A stretch of 9,546 nucleotides of DNA from an uncultured Desulfovibrio sp. (GCA_900550745.1 URTO01000051.1:1-9546); one strand, 5' to 3'. Numbered from the stretch's first letter, positions 1 through 6,338 are shown. Numbers and translations are program-made. Notes: generated by a model from the letters alone, not told the origin.

Positions 1-3
1 ATA

Positions 4-984
4 ATGAGTCTCTATTCCGGCGCGCATGTGCTCATCACGGGAGGGTTGGGGTTCATCGGCTCCAACCTTGGCATCCGCCTTCTTGAAGAAGGCGCTTCCG
101 TCACGCTCGTCGACAGCCTTATCCCCGAATACGGGGGGAACCCGGCAAACATCCGCGGTTACGAATCCCGCTTCAAGGTCAATATTTCCGACGTCCGCGA
201 TCCCCACAGCATGAAAACGCTGGTGAAGGGGCAGGATTTTCTGTTCAACCTCGCCGGGCAGACCAGCCATATGGATTCCATGGCCGATCCGTATACGGAT
301 CTGGACATCAACTGCAAGGCGCAGCTTTCCATCCTCGAAGCCTGCCGGAGCGCCAATCCGGGCATCCGCATCGTATTCGCCGGAACGCGGCAGATCTACG
401 GCAAGCCCGACTATCTGCCCGTGGACGAAAGCCACCCCGTCCGCCCCGTCGACGTCAACGGCATCAACAAGATGGCCGGCGAATGGTATCATATCCTCTA
501 CAACAACGTGTACGGCATCCGCGCCTGTTCGCTGCGCCTCACCAACACCATCGGGCCGCGCATGCGCATCAAGGACGCCCGCCAGACGTTCCTCGGCGTG
601 TGGGTCAGGCAGGTGCTCACCGGCAGGCCGTTTGAAGTGTGGGGGGGCGAACAGCTCCGCGACTTCACCTATGTCGATGACTGCGTGGACGCCATGATGC
701 GCGCCGCGCTGCATGAGGAAGCCTTCGGCCGGATTTTCAACATCGGCGGCGGCAAGCGCATTTCCCTGCGCGATCTCGCCGATCTCCTCGTGGACACGGC
801 GGGCGAAGGGGCTTATGAAGTCCGGGAATATCCCGCCGACCGCAAAAAGATCGACATCGGCGACTACTACGCCGACGACAGCCGCCTGCGCTCGCTCCTC
901 GGCTGGGAGCCCCGGACGGAACTCAGGGACGGCCTCCGGCAGATCGTCGGCTATTACCGTCCCCGGCTTCAGGATTATTTATAA
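4..984 (+). CDS. NAD-dependent epimerase/dehydratase (extended SDR), nucleotide-sugar type
   Basis: Predicted 326-aa cytoplasmic enzyme acting on a nucleotide-activated sugar. An N-terminal Rossmann fold is clear: the GxxGxxG NAD(P) motif is G13, G16, G19 within GGLGFIG, followed by an acidic end of beta-2 (VDS, D37). Extended-SDR landmarks follow: FNLAGQTSH at 81-89, GTRQIYG at 127-133, RLTNTIGPR at 178-186, RDFTYVDD at 219-226 and FNIGGG at 245-250. The length is normal for the class. Oddity: where the catalytic YxxxK is expected the protein reads N152-G-I-N-K156, so the lysine is kept but the tyrosine is an asparagine. The start is the first ATG, only 3 bases into the window, so its ribosome site and upstream partner are not visible. 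It lies 8 bases before a sugar aminotransferase, which fits a pathway making an amino sugar or deoxysugar. Family assignment is firm; substrate and reaction (epimerase or dehydratase) are not determined. Confidence 0.88.
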   Translation: MSLYSGAHVLITGGLGFIGSNLGIRLLEEGASVTLVDSLIPEYGGNPANIRGYESRFKVNISDVRDPHSMKTLVKGQDFLFNLAGQTSHMDSMADPYTDLDINCKAQLSILEACRSANPGIRIVFAGTRQIYGKPDYLPVDESHPVRPVDVNGINKMAGEWYHILYNNVYGIRACSLRLTNTIGPRMRIKDARQTFLGVWVRQVLTGRPFEVWGGEQLRDFTYVDDCVDAMMRAALHEEAFGRIFNIGGGKRISLRDLADLLVDTAGEGAYEVREYPADRKKIDIGDYYADDSRLRSLLGWEPRTELRDGLRQIVGYYRPRLQDYL

Positions 985-992
985 GGATTGCC

Positions 993-2147
993 ATGAACGC
1001 ACCCCTCATCCCACAAGCCAACCCCGGCGCGGCGTTCCGCAGCCGGCGCGACGCCCTGCTCAAGGCCGCCGCCGACGTGCTGGACGGCGGCTGGTACATC
1101 AACGGCAAACAGGTTCGGCAGTTTGAAGAGTCGTTTGCCGCGTTCTGCTCCGTGAAACATGCCGTCGGCGTGGGCAACGGGACCGATGCCATAGAGGTGG
1201 CCCTGCGCGCCCTCGGCATCGGCAAGGGCGGCCTCGTGTTCACGGTGTCCCATACCGCCGTCGCGACCGTCGCCGCCATCGAATGCGCCGGGGCGACGCC
1301 CGTGCTCGTGGACATCGATCCGGTGACCTATACCATGTCGCCGGAAAGCCTCGCCAAAGCGCTTGAGGCCGCCCGCGCGGGCCGTTACCCGGGCAGGCCC
1401 GCCGCCGTGCTGCCGGTCCACCTCTACGGATGCTGCGCCGATCTGGACGCCATCCGCGCCGTCGCCGGGGATCTGCCCCTCATCGAAGACTGCGCACAGG
1501 CCCACGGCGCGGCCTATAAGGGCCGTCCCGCCGGATCCTCCGGCATCGCCGGGACGTTCAGTTTCTACCCGACCAAGAACCTCGGCGCGGTGGGCGACGG
1601 CGGCTGTGTCGTCACCTCCGACGGCGCCCTTGCCGAACGTATCCGCAGCGTGCGCGAATACGGCTGGCGGACGCATTACCTGAGCAGCGAACCCGGCATC
1701 AATACCCGGCTCGACGAATTGCAGGCCGCCTTCCTCAACGTCCTCCTGCCCGAACTGCCCGCCAAGAACGCCAAGCGCCGTGCGCTGGCGGAGCTCTACC
1801 GTCGCGAACTGTCCGGCGTCCCCGGCCTCGTCCTGCCGACGATTCCAGATTTCGTGGAACCGGTTTACCATCTGTATGTCGTCCAATGCCCGGATCGCGA
1901 CGAGGTGCAAAGGCGGCTCCGCGACAGGGGCGTGGGCACTGCCGTCCACTACCCCTTCCCTGTGCACCTTCAGGATGCCTACCGGGGCAGCGTGGCGCTC
2001 GCGCCGGACGGCCTGCCCGTTACCGAGGCCGTCATGCCGCGCATCCTCAGCCTGCCCATGTATCCCGAACTCTCCGAGGCCGACGCCGCTGCCGTTGCCG
2101 GAGCCGTCCGCGATGTCGTTTCCTCTCTGACCAAGGAGCGCGCATGA
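993..2147 (+). CDS. DegT/DnrJ/EryC1/StrS family PLP-dependent sugar aminotransferase
   Basis: Predicted 384-aa enzyme that transfers an amino group to a keto-sugar nucleotide using pyridoxal phosphate. Visible family landmarks: GNGTDAIEVAL at 61-71 (phosphate-binding region), the SHTAVATVAAI stretch at 86-96, PVHLYG at 141-146, IEDCAQAHGA at 164-173 with D166 expected to contact the PLP ring nitrogen, and SFYPTKNLGAVGDGG at 190-204 with K195 as the predicted Schiff-base lysine. The C-terminal part has typical TRLDELQAAFL and HYPFPVHLQ segments. Length is normal for the family. A Shine-Dalgarno AAGGA at 983-987 supports the ATG start. The resemblance is to 3-keto-6-deoxyhexose aminotransferases (FdtB/QdtB-like), but the exact substrate cannot be set from sequence alone. 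Its stop overlaps the start of the glycosyltransferase by ATGA, implying translational coupling and a shared glycan pathway. Confidence 0.93.
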   Translation: MNAPLIPQANPGAAFRSRRDALLKAAADVLDGGWYINGKQVRQFEESFAAFCSVKHAVGVGNGTDAIEVALRALGIGKGGLVFTVSHTAVATVAAIECAGATPVLVDIDPVTYTMSPESLAKALEAARAGRYPGRPAAVLPVHLYGCCADLDAIRAVAGDLPLIEDCAQAHGAAYKGRPAGSSGIAGTFSFYPTKNLGAVGDGGCVVTSDGALAERIRSVREYGWRTHYLSSEPGINTRLDELQAAFLNVLLPELPAKNAKRRALAELYRRELSGVPGLVLPTIPDFVEPVYHLYVVQCPDRDEVQRRLRDRGVGTAVHYPFPVHLQDAYRGSVALAPDGLPVTEAVMPRILSLPMYPELSEADAAAVAGAVRDVVSSLTKERA

Positions 2148-2932
2148 GTTCCGATACGCCCGGAAAACCCACCATTACGGGTCTGGTCCTCACCTACAAC
2201 GGCGAACGCCTGCTCGGGAAATGCCTTGAGTCGCTCGCGTTCTGTGACGCCGTCATCGTCGTGGATTCGTTCAGTTCCGACGCCACGGAGTCCATCGCCC
2301 GGAAGCACGGCGCGACGTTCGTGCAGCATCCCTGGAGCGGCGCCCTCCCCCAGTTTGAATACGCCCTCGGCCTCGTCGAAACCGATTGGGTGATTTCCCT
2401 TGATCAGGACGAAATCTGTTCGGAACCGCTCCGTGACGCCATCCTCGCCGCCCTGCCCAACGCGCCCGCCGATCTCTGCGGCTTCACTCCGGCGCGGCGC
2501 TCGTGGTATTACGACCGCTTCCTCAAGCACAGCGGCTGGTATCCCGATCGCCTCCTGCGCGTTTTCCGCCGCAGCGGTGTCCACTTCACCCAGAGCGGCG
2601 CGCACGAGCACATCGACCCCAACGGACGCACACAGGAACTCGACGGCGACATCCTGCACTATCCCTACAAAGATTTCCGGGAACATTTGGACAAGATCAA
2701 TTCCTACGCCCAGCAGGGGGCCGACGATCTCGCGGCGCGAGGCAAAAAGGGCGGCCTCGCCCTCGGTGTGCTGCACGGCATCGGGCGCTTCCTCCGCATC
2801 TATCTGCTCAAAAAAGGCTTCCTTGACGGCAAGGCCGGGTTCATCAACGCGGTCCACGGGGCGTTTTACGCCTTCCTCAAGTACGTCAGGGTCGATGAAG
2901 GCAACTGGGGTTTTCCCTACAACCACCGTTAA
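2144..2932 (+). CDS. Family 2 glycosyltransferase, WaaE/KdtX-like
   Basis: Predicted 262-aa glycosyltransferase with a GT-A fold, probably at the cytoplasmic face of the inner membrane, adding a sugar to LPS core or another glycan. The N-terminus TGLVLTYNGERLLGKCLES (12-30) and VVDSFSSDAT (39-48) are typical nucleotide-sugar binding strands. The metal-binding DxD-type motif is SLDQDE with D87 and D89. The later GWYPDRLLRVFRR (131-143) and HEH (154-156) segments resemble the WaaE/KdtX group (LPS inner-core beta-1,4-glucosyltransferases), as does the C-terminal basic and hydrophobic region at 205-250. This start is preferred to in-frame codons further upstream because those lie inside the aminotransferase gene, AAGGAG sits at 2133-2138, and the ATG overlaps the preceding stop by 4 bases. 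Donor and acceptor are unknown. Together with the two genes before it, it forms a make-and-transfer sugar cassette. Confidence 0.9.
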   Translation: MSSDTPGKPTITGLVLTYNGERLLGKCLESLAFCDAVIVVDSFSSDATESIARKHGATFVQHPWSGALPQFEYALGLVETDWVISLDQDEICSEPLRDAILAALPNAPADLCGFTPARRSWYYDRFLKHSGWYPDRLLRVFRRSGVHFTQSGAHEHIDPNGRTQELDGDILHYPYKDFREHLDKINSYAQQGADDLAARGKKGGLALGVLHGIGRFLRIYLLKKGFLDGKAGFINAVHGAFYAFLKYVRVDEGNWGFPYNHR

Positions 2933-2946
2933 AAAAGGGAGAGGAC

Positions 2947-3663
2947 ATGGCCGAACTCAAATACAAGCGCGTACTGCTCAAGCTCAGCGGCGAGGCGCTC
3001 GCCGGGGAAAAACAGATAGGTATTGACCCCCATACGGTTTCAAAGATATGTGCAGAAATAGCCGATGTGGTGGATATGGGGCTTGAGGTCGCGCTGGTCA
3101 TCGGCGGCGGCAACATTTTCCGCGGGCTGTCCGCGTCCGCCGAGGGCATGGAGCGTTCCTCCGCGGACTATATGGGTATGCTCGCCACCGTGCTGAACGC
3201 GCTTGCCGTGCAGGACGCGCTGGAAAAGACCGGCCATCCCACCCGCGTGCTTTCGGCCATCGCCATGCAGGAAGTTTGTGAGCCCTATGTCCGCCGCCGC
3301 GCCATGCGGCATCTGGAAAAGGGCCGTGTGATCATCTGCGCCGCCGGGACGGGCAACCCGTACTTCACCACGGATACCGCGGCGGCCCTGCGCGGCATGG
3401 AACTCAAGTGCGACGCCATCATCAAGGCCACCAAGGTCGACGGCGTTTATGACAAGGACCCCATGAAGCACGACGACGCCGTGATGTTCAAGCACCTCAG
3501 CTATGAGGAAACCCTGCGGCGGCACCTCAAGGTCATGGATTCCACGGCCATCACGCTGGCCCAGGAAAACCAGGTCCCGATCATCGTGTGCAACATGTTC
3601 AACGGCAGCATCAAAAAGGTGGTCATGGGCGAAAACCCCGGCACCACCGTCGAAGGAGATTAA
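2947..3663 (+). CDS. pyrH: UMP kinase (uridylate kinase)
   Basis: Cytosolic hexameric kinase making UDP from UMP with ATP, the entry to UTP, CTP and UDP-sugars. The 238-aa length matches bacterial PyrH of the amino-acid-kinase fold, unrelated to eukaryotic UMP/CMP kinases. Visible motifs: KLSGEAL with K12 and G15, GGGNIFRG at 53-60, D74-Y-M-G-M-L-A-T (UMP-binding region), AGTGNPYFTTDTAAALR at 133-149 and KVDGVYDKDP at 163-172. A purine-rich GGGAGAGGAC directly precedes the ATG. It lies 14 bases after the glycosyltransferase and 5 bases before frr. The pyrH-frr pair is conserved widely in bacteria, usually behind rpsB-tsf, but here the sugar cassette sits in front. It may therefore share a transcript with surface-sugar genes, which also depend on nucleotide pools. 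Confidence 0.98.
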   Translation: MAELKYKRVLLKLSGEALAGEKQIGIDPHTVSKICAEIADVVDMGLEVALVIGGGNIFRGLSASAEGMERSSADYMGMLATVLNALAVQDALEKTGHPTRVLSAIAMQEVCEPYVRRRAMRHLEKGRVIICAAGTGNPYFTTDTAAALRGMELKCDAIIKATKVDGVYDKDPMKHDDAVMFKHLSYEETLRRHLKVMDSTAITLAQENQVPIIVCNMFNGSIKKVVMGENPGTTVEGD

Positions 3664-3668
3664 GCGTT

Positions 3669-4229
3669 ATGGATAAAGAAAGCGTCTTGCTGGATTCCGA
3701 AGATCGCATGGACAAGGCCCTCGGCGCGCTGGATCGCGAATTCAGCCGCCTCCGCACCGGCCGTGCCTCCACCGGCCTTGTGGACAACATCAAGGTGGAT
3801 TACTACGGCACGCCCACGCCCATCAGCCAGCTCGCGTCCGTCGCCATCCCGGATAGCCGCACCATCACCATCCAGCCGTGGGATCGCGGCGCGTTCGCCG
3901 GCGTGGAAAAGGCCATCCTCAAGTCCGACCTTGGCCTGACCCCCGTGAACGACGGCAAGATCATCCGCATCTCCATCCCGCCGTTGACCGAGGAACGCCG
4001 CAAGGAGCTCGGCAAGCTCGCCCGCAAGTCCGGCGAGGAAGCCAAGGTCGCCGTCCGCAACGTCCGCCGCGACGCCAACGACCAGCTCAAGAAGCTGGAA
4101 AAGGACAAGGCCATCTCCGAGGACGAACTCAAGAAGGCCACCGATGACGTCCAGAAGCTGACGGACAAGTACGTCGCCAAAGTCGATGAAAAGTGCGCCG
4201 CCAAGGAAAAGGAAATCATGGATCTGTAA
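3669..4229 (+). CDS. frr: Ribosome recycling factor
   Basis: 186-aa cytosolic factor that, with EF-G, splits post-termination ribosomes so that they can start again. The length is that of the family (about 185 aa). Visible: the first long helix with the conserved RTGRAS at 29-34, domain II with YYGTPTPISQLASV and the RTITIQPWD strand (about 46-73), then PPLTEERRKEL and the long Lys/Glu-rich helices that complete the three-helix bundle (LGKLARKSGEEAKVAVRNVRRDAN onwards). The ATG at 3669 is chosen over in-frame upstream codons because those lie within pyrH, AAGGAGAT is at 3653-3660 and the N-terminus then matches the family. It is the last gene of the first transcription block; a hairpin follows 9 bases after its stop. 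Confidence 0.98.
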   Translation: MDKESVLLDSEDRMDKALGALDREFSRLRTGRASTGLVDNIKVDYYGTPTPISQLASVAIPDSRTITIQPWDRGAFAGVEKAILKSDLGLTPVNDGKIIRISIPPLTEERRKELGKLARKSGEEAKVAVRNVRRDANDQLKKLEKDKAISEDELKKATDDVQKLTDKYVAKVDEKCAAKEKEIMDL

Positions 4230-4238
4230 GAGGCGGAA

Positions 4239-4289
4239 CCGGGAAGGGGGGAGAGGCCGCGCCAACAACCTGCCCTCTTCCCTTCCCGG
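4239..4289 (+). terminator. Stem-loop after frr, possible terminator or mRNA 3'-end structure
   Basis: The 10-base arm at 4239-4248 (CCGGGAAGGG) is exactly complementary to 4280-4289. The stem extends inward by two G-U pairs (4249-4250 with 4278-4279) and three more pairs, leaving a loop of about 21 bases. A short run of four T lies 16 bases downstream (4306-4309), too far for a textbook intrinsic terminator. It may still end or stabilise the frr transcript. Confidence 0.5.
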
Positions 4290-4401
4290 CCCTCGCCTCC
4301 CGTCCTTTTGAAACTTTCGGCTGATGGGGGCGGCATATTGCTTCTCCCCAAAGGCAGGGAACGCCCCGTCTGAGGCGGATGGCCCCTTGAGCGGGCGGCT
4401 C

Positions 4402-4430
4402 TTGAAACGGGCATTCTCCGGGGGTATTCT
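4402..4430 (+). promoter_or_regulatory. Predicted sigma70-type promoter for uppS-cdsA
   Basis: TTGAAA at 4402-4407 (5 of 6 to consensus) is followed after exactly 17 bases by TATTCT at 4425-4430 (4 of 6). Transcription would begin near 4437, giving a leader of about 160 bases before uppS. This is the best-spaced promoter-like pair I found in either of the two larger gaps. The prediction rests on sequence only. Confidence 0.5.
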
Positions 4431-4442
4431 GCCGGGGTTATC

Positions 4443-4468
4443 CCGCCGGAGTGCGCCGTTTCCGGCGG
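4443..4468 (+). other. Leader stem-loop downstream of the predicted promoter
   Basis: CCGCCGGA at 4443-4450 is perfectly complementary to TCCGGCGG at 4461-4468, giving an 8-bp GC-rich stem with a 10-base loop. With a small bulge, the outer GGGG at 4434-4437 could also pair with the TCCC at 4471-4474. If the promoter is real, this stem lies at the very 5' end of the uppS leader RNA, where it could shield the transcript or act in a leader switch. Confidence 0.45.
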
Positions 4469-4511
4469 AATCCCCGCCGCGCCATGCCGGGGTGTCGCGC
4501 TGCCAGTGCAA

Positions 4512-4568
4512 AGGGGCCTCCACATGCCCGCTGAATGAGTGGAGGAAGCCCCTCCCTCCGGCCTTTTT
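4512..4568 (+). terminator. Terminator-like hairpin before uppS, possible attenuator
   Basis: AGGGGC (4512-4517) pairs with GCCCCT (4548-4553), and CTCCAC (4518-4523) pairs with GTGGAG (4539-4544). This gives a 12-bp stem with a 3-base bulge (4545-4547) and a 15-base loop. A run of five T lies at 4564-4568, ten bases past the stem. The structure is downstream of the predicted promoter and ends 30 bases before the uppS ATG. It either ends transcripts arriving from frr or attenuates the uppS transcript. The gap between stem and T-run makes strong termination uncertain. Confidence 0.55.
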
Positions 4569-4598
4569 ACGTTGTTACGCTGAGGTTGCCTGACGTCC

Positions 4599-5333
4599 AT
4601 GTCCGAACCTTCCCCGCTTCCGATTCCCGCCGCCTCGCTCCCGGCCCATATTGCCATCATCATGGACGGCAACGGCCGCTGGGCGCAGGCGCGCGGCCTG
4701 TCCCGCAGCGAAGGCCATAAGGCCGGCGTCCGCGCCGCCAAAGCCATTGTGACCGAGTGCCGCACGCTCGGCATCCGCCACTTGACGCTCTACACCTTCT
4801 CTCAGGAAAACTGGGGCCGCCCCAAGGATGAGGTCAGCCTGCTCTTCCAGCTGCTGGTCAACTTCCTTGGCGAAGAGCTTCCCTCCATGGAGCGCAACGG
4901 CATCAGCCTGCGCGTGTTCGGGGATCTCGACGGCCTGCCGCTTCCCGCCCGCACGGCCCTGCGCCATGCCATAAGCCGCACGGCGAAGTGTTCCGGCATG
5001 ATCGTCAACCTCGCCCTCAACTATTCGGGGCGGGAGGAAATCCTTCGGGCCGCGCGCCTGCTCATACGGCAGGGCTTCAAGCCGGAAGCGGTGACCGAGG
5101 ACGCATTCCGTTCGTGCCTGTATTCCGCCGGGCAGCCGGATCCCGATCTCATCATCCGCACCAGCGGGGAGCAGCGCATCAGCAACTACCTGACCTTTCA
5201 GAGCGCCTACAGCGAACTCTATTTCACATCCACCTATTGGCCCGACTTCACGCCCGAAGCCCTGCGCAAGGCTCTCGTCGAATATGCGGGCCGCAATCGC
5301 CGTTTTGGGCTGACGCAGGAGCAGATTCAATGA
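4599..5333 (+). CDS. uppS: Undecaprenyl diphosphate synthase (cis-prenyltransferase)
   Basis: 244-aa cytosolic or membrane-associated enzyme that condenses farnesyl diphosphate with isopentenyl diphosphate units to make the C55 carrier for peptidoglycan and O-antigen. Signature motifs: MDGNGRW at 22-28 with catalytic D23, SEGHKAG at 37-43, YTFSQENWGRP at 65-75, and RTSGEQRISN at 187-196 with the IPP-binding Arg residues, then the conserved E206. The family segment usually written as LLWQ reads LTFQ at 198-201, an unusual pair of changes next to the active-site wall. Start: the upstream frame has a stop at 4581-4583 and no other ATG, so 4599 is the likely start. The ribosome site is weak (GAGG at 4582-4585, 13 bases away). 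It overlaps cdsA by ATGA and is probably transcribed from the promoter in the preceding gap. Confidence 0.97.
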   Translation: MSEPSPLPIPAASLPAHIAIIMDGNGRWAQARGLSRSEGHKAGVRAAKAIVTECRTLGIRHLTLYTFSQENWGRPKDEVSLLFQLLVNFLGEELPSMERNGISLRVFGDLDGLPLPARTALRHAISRTAKCSGMIVNLALNYSGREEILRAARLLIRQGFKPEAVTEDAFRSCLYSAGQPDPDLIIRTSGEQRISNYLTFQSAYSELYFTSTYWPDFTPEALRKALVEYAGRNRRFGLTQEQIQ

Positions 5334-6136
5334 TCATCACCTCAAAACATTTTCCGAGGATCGCCACCGGCGCGGTGCTTGTGGGCGTCCTTGGAACCGC
5401 CCTCTACCTTTCCGGGCCGTACCTTTTCGGCCTGTTGCTCCTGTTCACGCTGGTCGGCCTGTGGGAATTCTACACCATGTTCTGGCCGCTCAAGGCCAAC
5501 ATCGGCGGGCGCATCCTCGGCCTTGCGCTCGGCGGCCTGCTCATCACCGCCGCATGGATGCGCCCCGAAATGGTCGTCATGGCCCTCGCCTTGTCCACGC
5601 TCATCCTCGCCTGCATGTTCCTGTTCTGCTGGGCGCATGACGAGAAATACCGCTTCACGCGGGTGGCGGTGCTCGCCGGGGGGCTGCTGTACGTCCCCAT
5701 GCTGATCATGCCCGCCCTGAATTTCTCCATCCACGAGCAACTGCTGCTCATCTGCACGGCGGCGGGCTCGGACACCGTGGCCTATTTCTTCGGCATGCGC
5801 TTCGGCAAGCACAAAATCTGGCCCAAGGTCAGCCCCAAGAAGAGCGTCGAAGGCAGCGCCGCCGGGCTCGCCGCCAGCGTGCTTGTGGCGGTATGCTTTG
5901 GCCTCGCATTCGGCGTGCCCACGGCCGGCGTCGGCGACTACGCCCTGCTTGGCCTTGTGCTCGGCGTCATGGCCCAGCTTGGGGACTTCTTTGAATCGGC
6001 GCTCAAGCGTTCCCGCTCGGTCAAGGATTCGGGCAGCGTCCTGCCCGGACACGGCGGCGTCCTCGACCGTGTGGACAGCCTGCTGTTCGTGATCCCGACC
6101 TACGAGTGCGCCAAGGCCCTCGTGACATTTTTCTGA
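5330..6136 (+). CDS. cdsA: Phosphatidate cytidylyltransferase (CDP-diacylglycerol synthase)
   Basis: 268-aa integral inner-membrane enzyme that makes CDP-diacylglycerol from phosphatidic acid and CTP, the common precursor of phospholipids. The chain is mostly hydrophobic, with about eight membrane segments (roughly 11-29, 31-50, 60-76, 80-100, 112-130, 136-155, 178-197 and 203-217). The polar active-site parts are clear: SDTVAYFFG (147-155), SPKKSVEG (168-175), and the full family signature at 223-249, running from SALKRSRSVKDS to PGHGGVLDRVD with its conserved K226-R227, K232-D233, H241 and D246. AGGAG at 5317-5321 and the ATGA overlap with uppS fix the start. The uppS-cdsA pair is a common bacterial arrangement; dxr normally follows closely, but here it is 217 bases away. 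Confidence 0.97.
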   Translation: MIITSKHFPRIATGAVLVGVLGTALYLSGPYLFGLLLLFTLVGLWEFYTMFWPLKANIGGRILGLALGGLLITAAWMRPEMVVMALALSTLILACMFLFCWAHDEKYRFTRVAVLAGGLLYVPMLIMPALNFSIHEQLLLICTAAGSDTVAYFFGMRFGKHKIWPKVSPKKSVEGSAAGLAASVLVAVCFGLAFGVPTAGVGDYALLGLVLGVMAQLGDFFESALKRSRSVKDSGSVLPGHGGVLDRVDSLLFVIPTYECAKALVTFF

Positions 6137-6151
6137 TCGGCGGCTTCTACA

Positions 6152-6216
6152 GTGCCGGAAGATTGAGGAAGGGAGGGAAAGCTATTTCCGGCTCCCTTCC
6201 TCAAGCCTGACGGCAC
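6152..6216 (+). terminator. Nested palindrome after cdsA
   Basis: A perfect 13-bp stem pairs 6163-6175 (TTGAGGAAGGGAG) with 6192-6204. Inside it is a further 5-bp stem, GGAAA (6176-6180) with TTTCC (6185-6189), and a GCTA loop; two G bases bulge. Outside it GTGCCG (6152-6157) pairs with CGGCAC (6211-6216). The whole hairpin is long and near-perfect but has no T-run behind it. It starts 15 bases after the cdsA stop and probably ends or protects the uppS-cdsA transcript. A dispersed palindromic repeat is the alternative. Confidence 0.6.
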
Positions 6217-6225
6217 GGAGCCCAG

Positions 6226-6262
6226 CCCCTGCAAAAGGCTTTTGCGGCCCTGTCCGCAGGGG
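6226..6262 (+). other. Second stem-loop in the cdsA-dxr gap
   Basis: CCCCTGC at 6226-6232 is complementary to GCAGGGG at 6256-6262. Within it, GCAAAA at 6231-6236 pairs with TTTTGC at 6240-6245 in a competing short hairpin. The two alternatives share bases 6231-6232, so they exclude each other in part. No function can be assigned; this could be part of a dxr leader. Confidence 0.4.
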
Positions 6263-6313
6263 CAGGGAATACCAGACGTCTCGGCACGCACCGCCGCCGA
6301 AACGCCAATACCG

Positions 6314-6338
6314 GGGAAGTTTCAGGACTTCCCTTTTT
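6314..6338 (+). terminator. Compact intrinsic terminator directly before dxr, possible attenuator
   Basis: GGGAAGT (6314-6320) and ACTTCCC (6327-6333) form a perfect 7-bp stem with a 6-base loop, followed immediately by TTTTT (6334-6338). This is the textbook layout of a short Rho-independent terminator and the best one in the window. It ends only 15 bases before the dxr ATG, leaving no room for a promoter after it, so dxr transcripts must cross it. That points to attenuation or partial read-through. Confidence 0.65.

Larger units (their letters stand above)
4230..4598 (+). other. 369-base regulatory gap between frr and uppS
   Basis: This gap contains no convincing gene. An 89-codon open frame at 4324-4593 exists, but it has no Shine-Dalgarno, no recognisable motif and a Pro/Ser/Arg-rich composition expected of GC-rich noncoding DNA. 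The gap holds, in order, a stem-loop just after frr, a sigma70-like promoter, an imperfect direct repeat overlapping its -10 box, an 8-bp stem-loop, and a terminator-like hairpin with a T-run just before uppS; the main elements are listed separately. The gap probably separates the sugar-pyrH-frr transcript from uppS-cdsA. Confidence 0.7.

Noticed and set aside
975..1967. A 330-codon open frame on the minus strand opposite the aminotransferase
   Set aside because: It mirrors the codon pattern of a GC-rich gene on the other strand; the + strand protein has a full set of PLP-enzyme motifs, and the minus frame has none.
1979..2926. A 315-codon minus-strand open frame opposite the glycosyltransferase
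   Set aside because: Same cause: complement of a GC-rich coding region, no family features.
4484..4534. A 16-codon leader peptide frame whose stop falls in the loop of the uppS terminator-like hairpin
   Set aside because: The position is suggestive of leader-peptide attenuation, but there is no Shine-Dalgarno before its ATG and no run of a regulatory codon; short frames like this arise by chance.
4324..4593. An 89-codon open frame in the frr-uppS gap
   Set aside because: No ribosome site, no motif, and it runs through the promoter and hairpins; composition is that of noncoding GC-rich DNA.
6122..6151. GTGACA, 18 bases, TCTACA as a promoter for dxr at the end of cdsA
   Set aside because: The -35 box is good, but the -10 matches at only three positions and the spacing is one over optimum; too weak to list.
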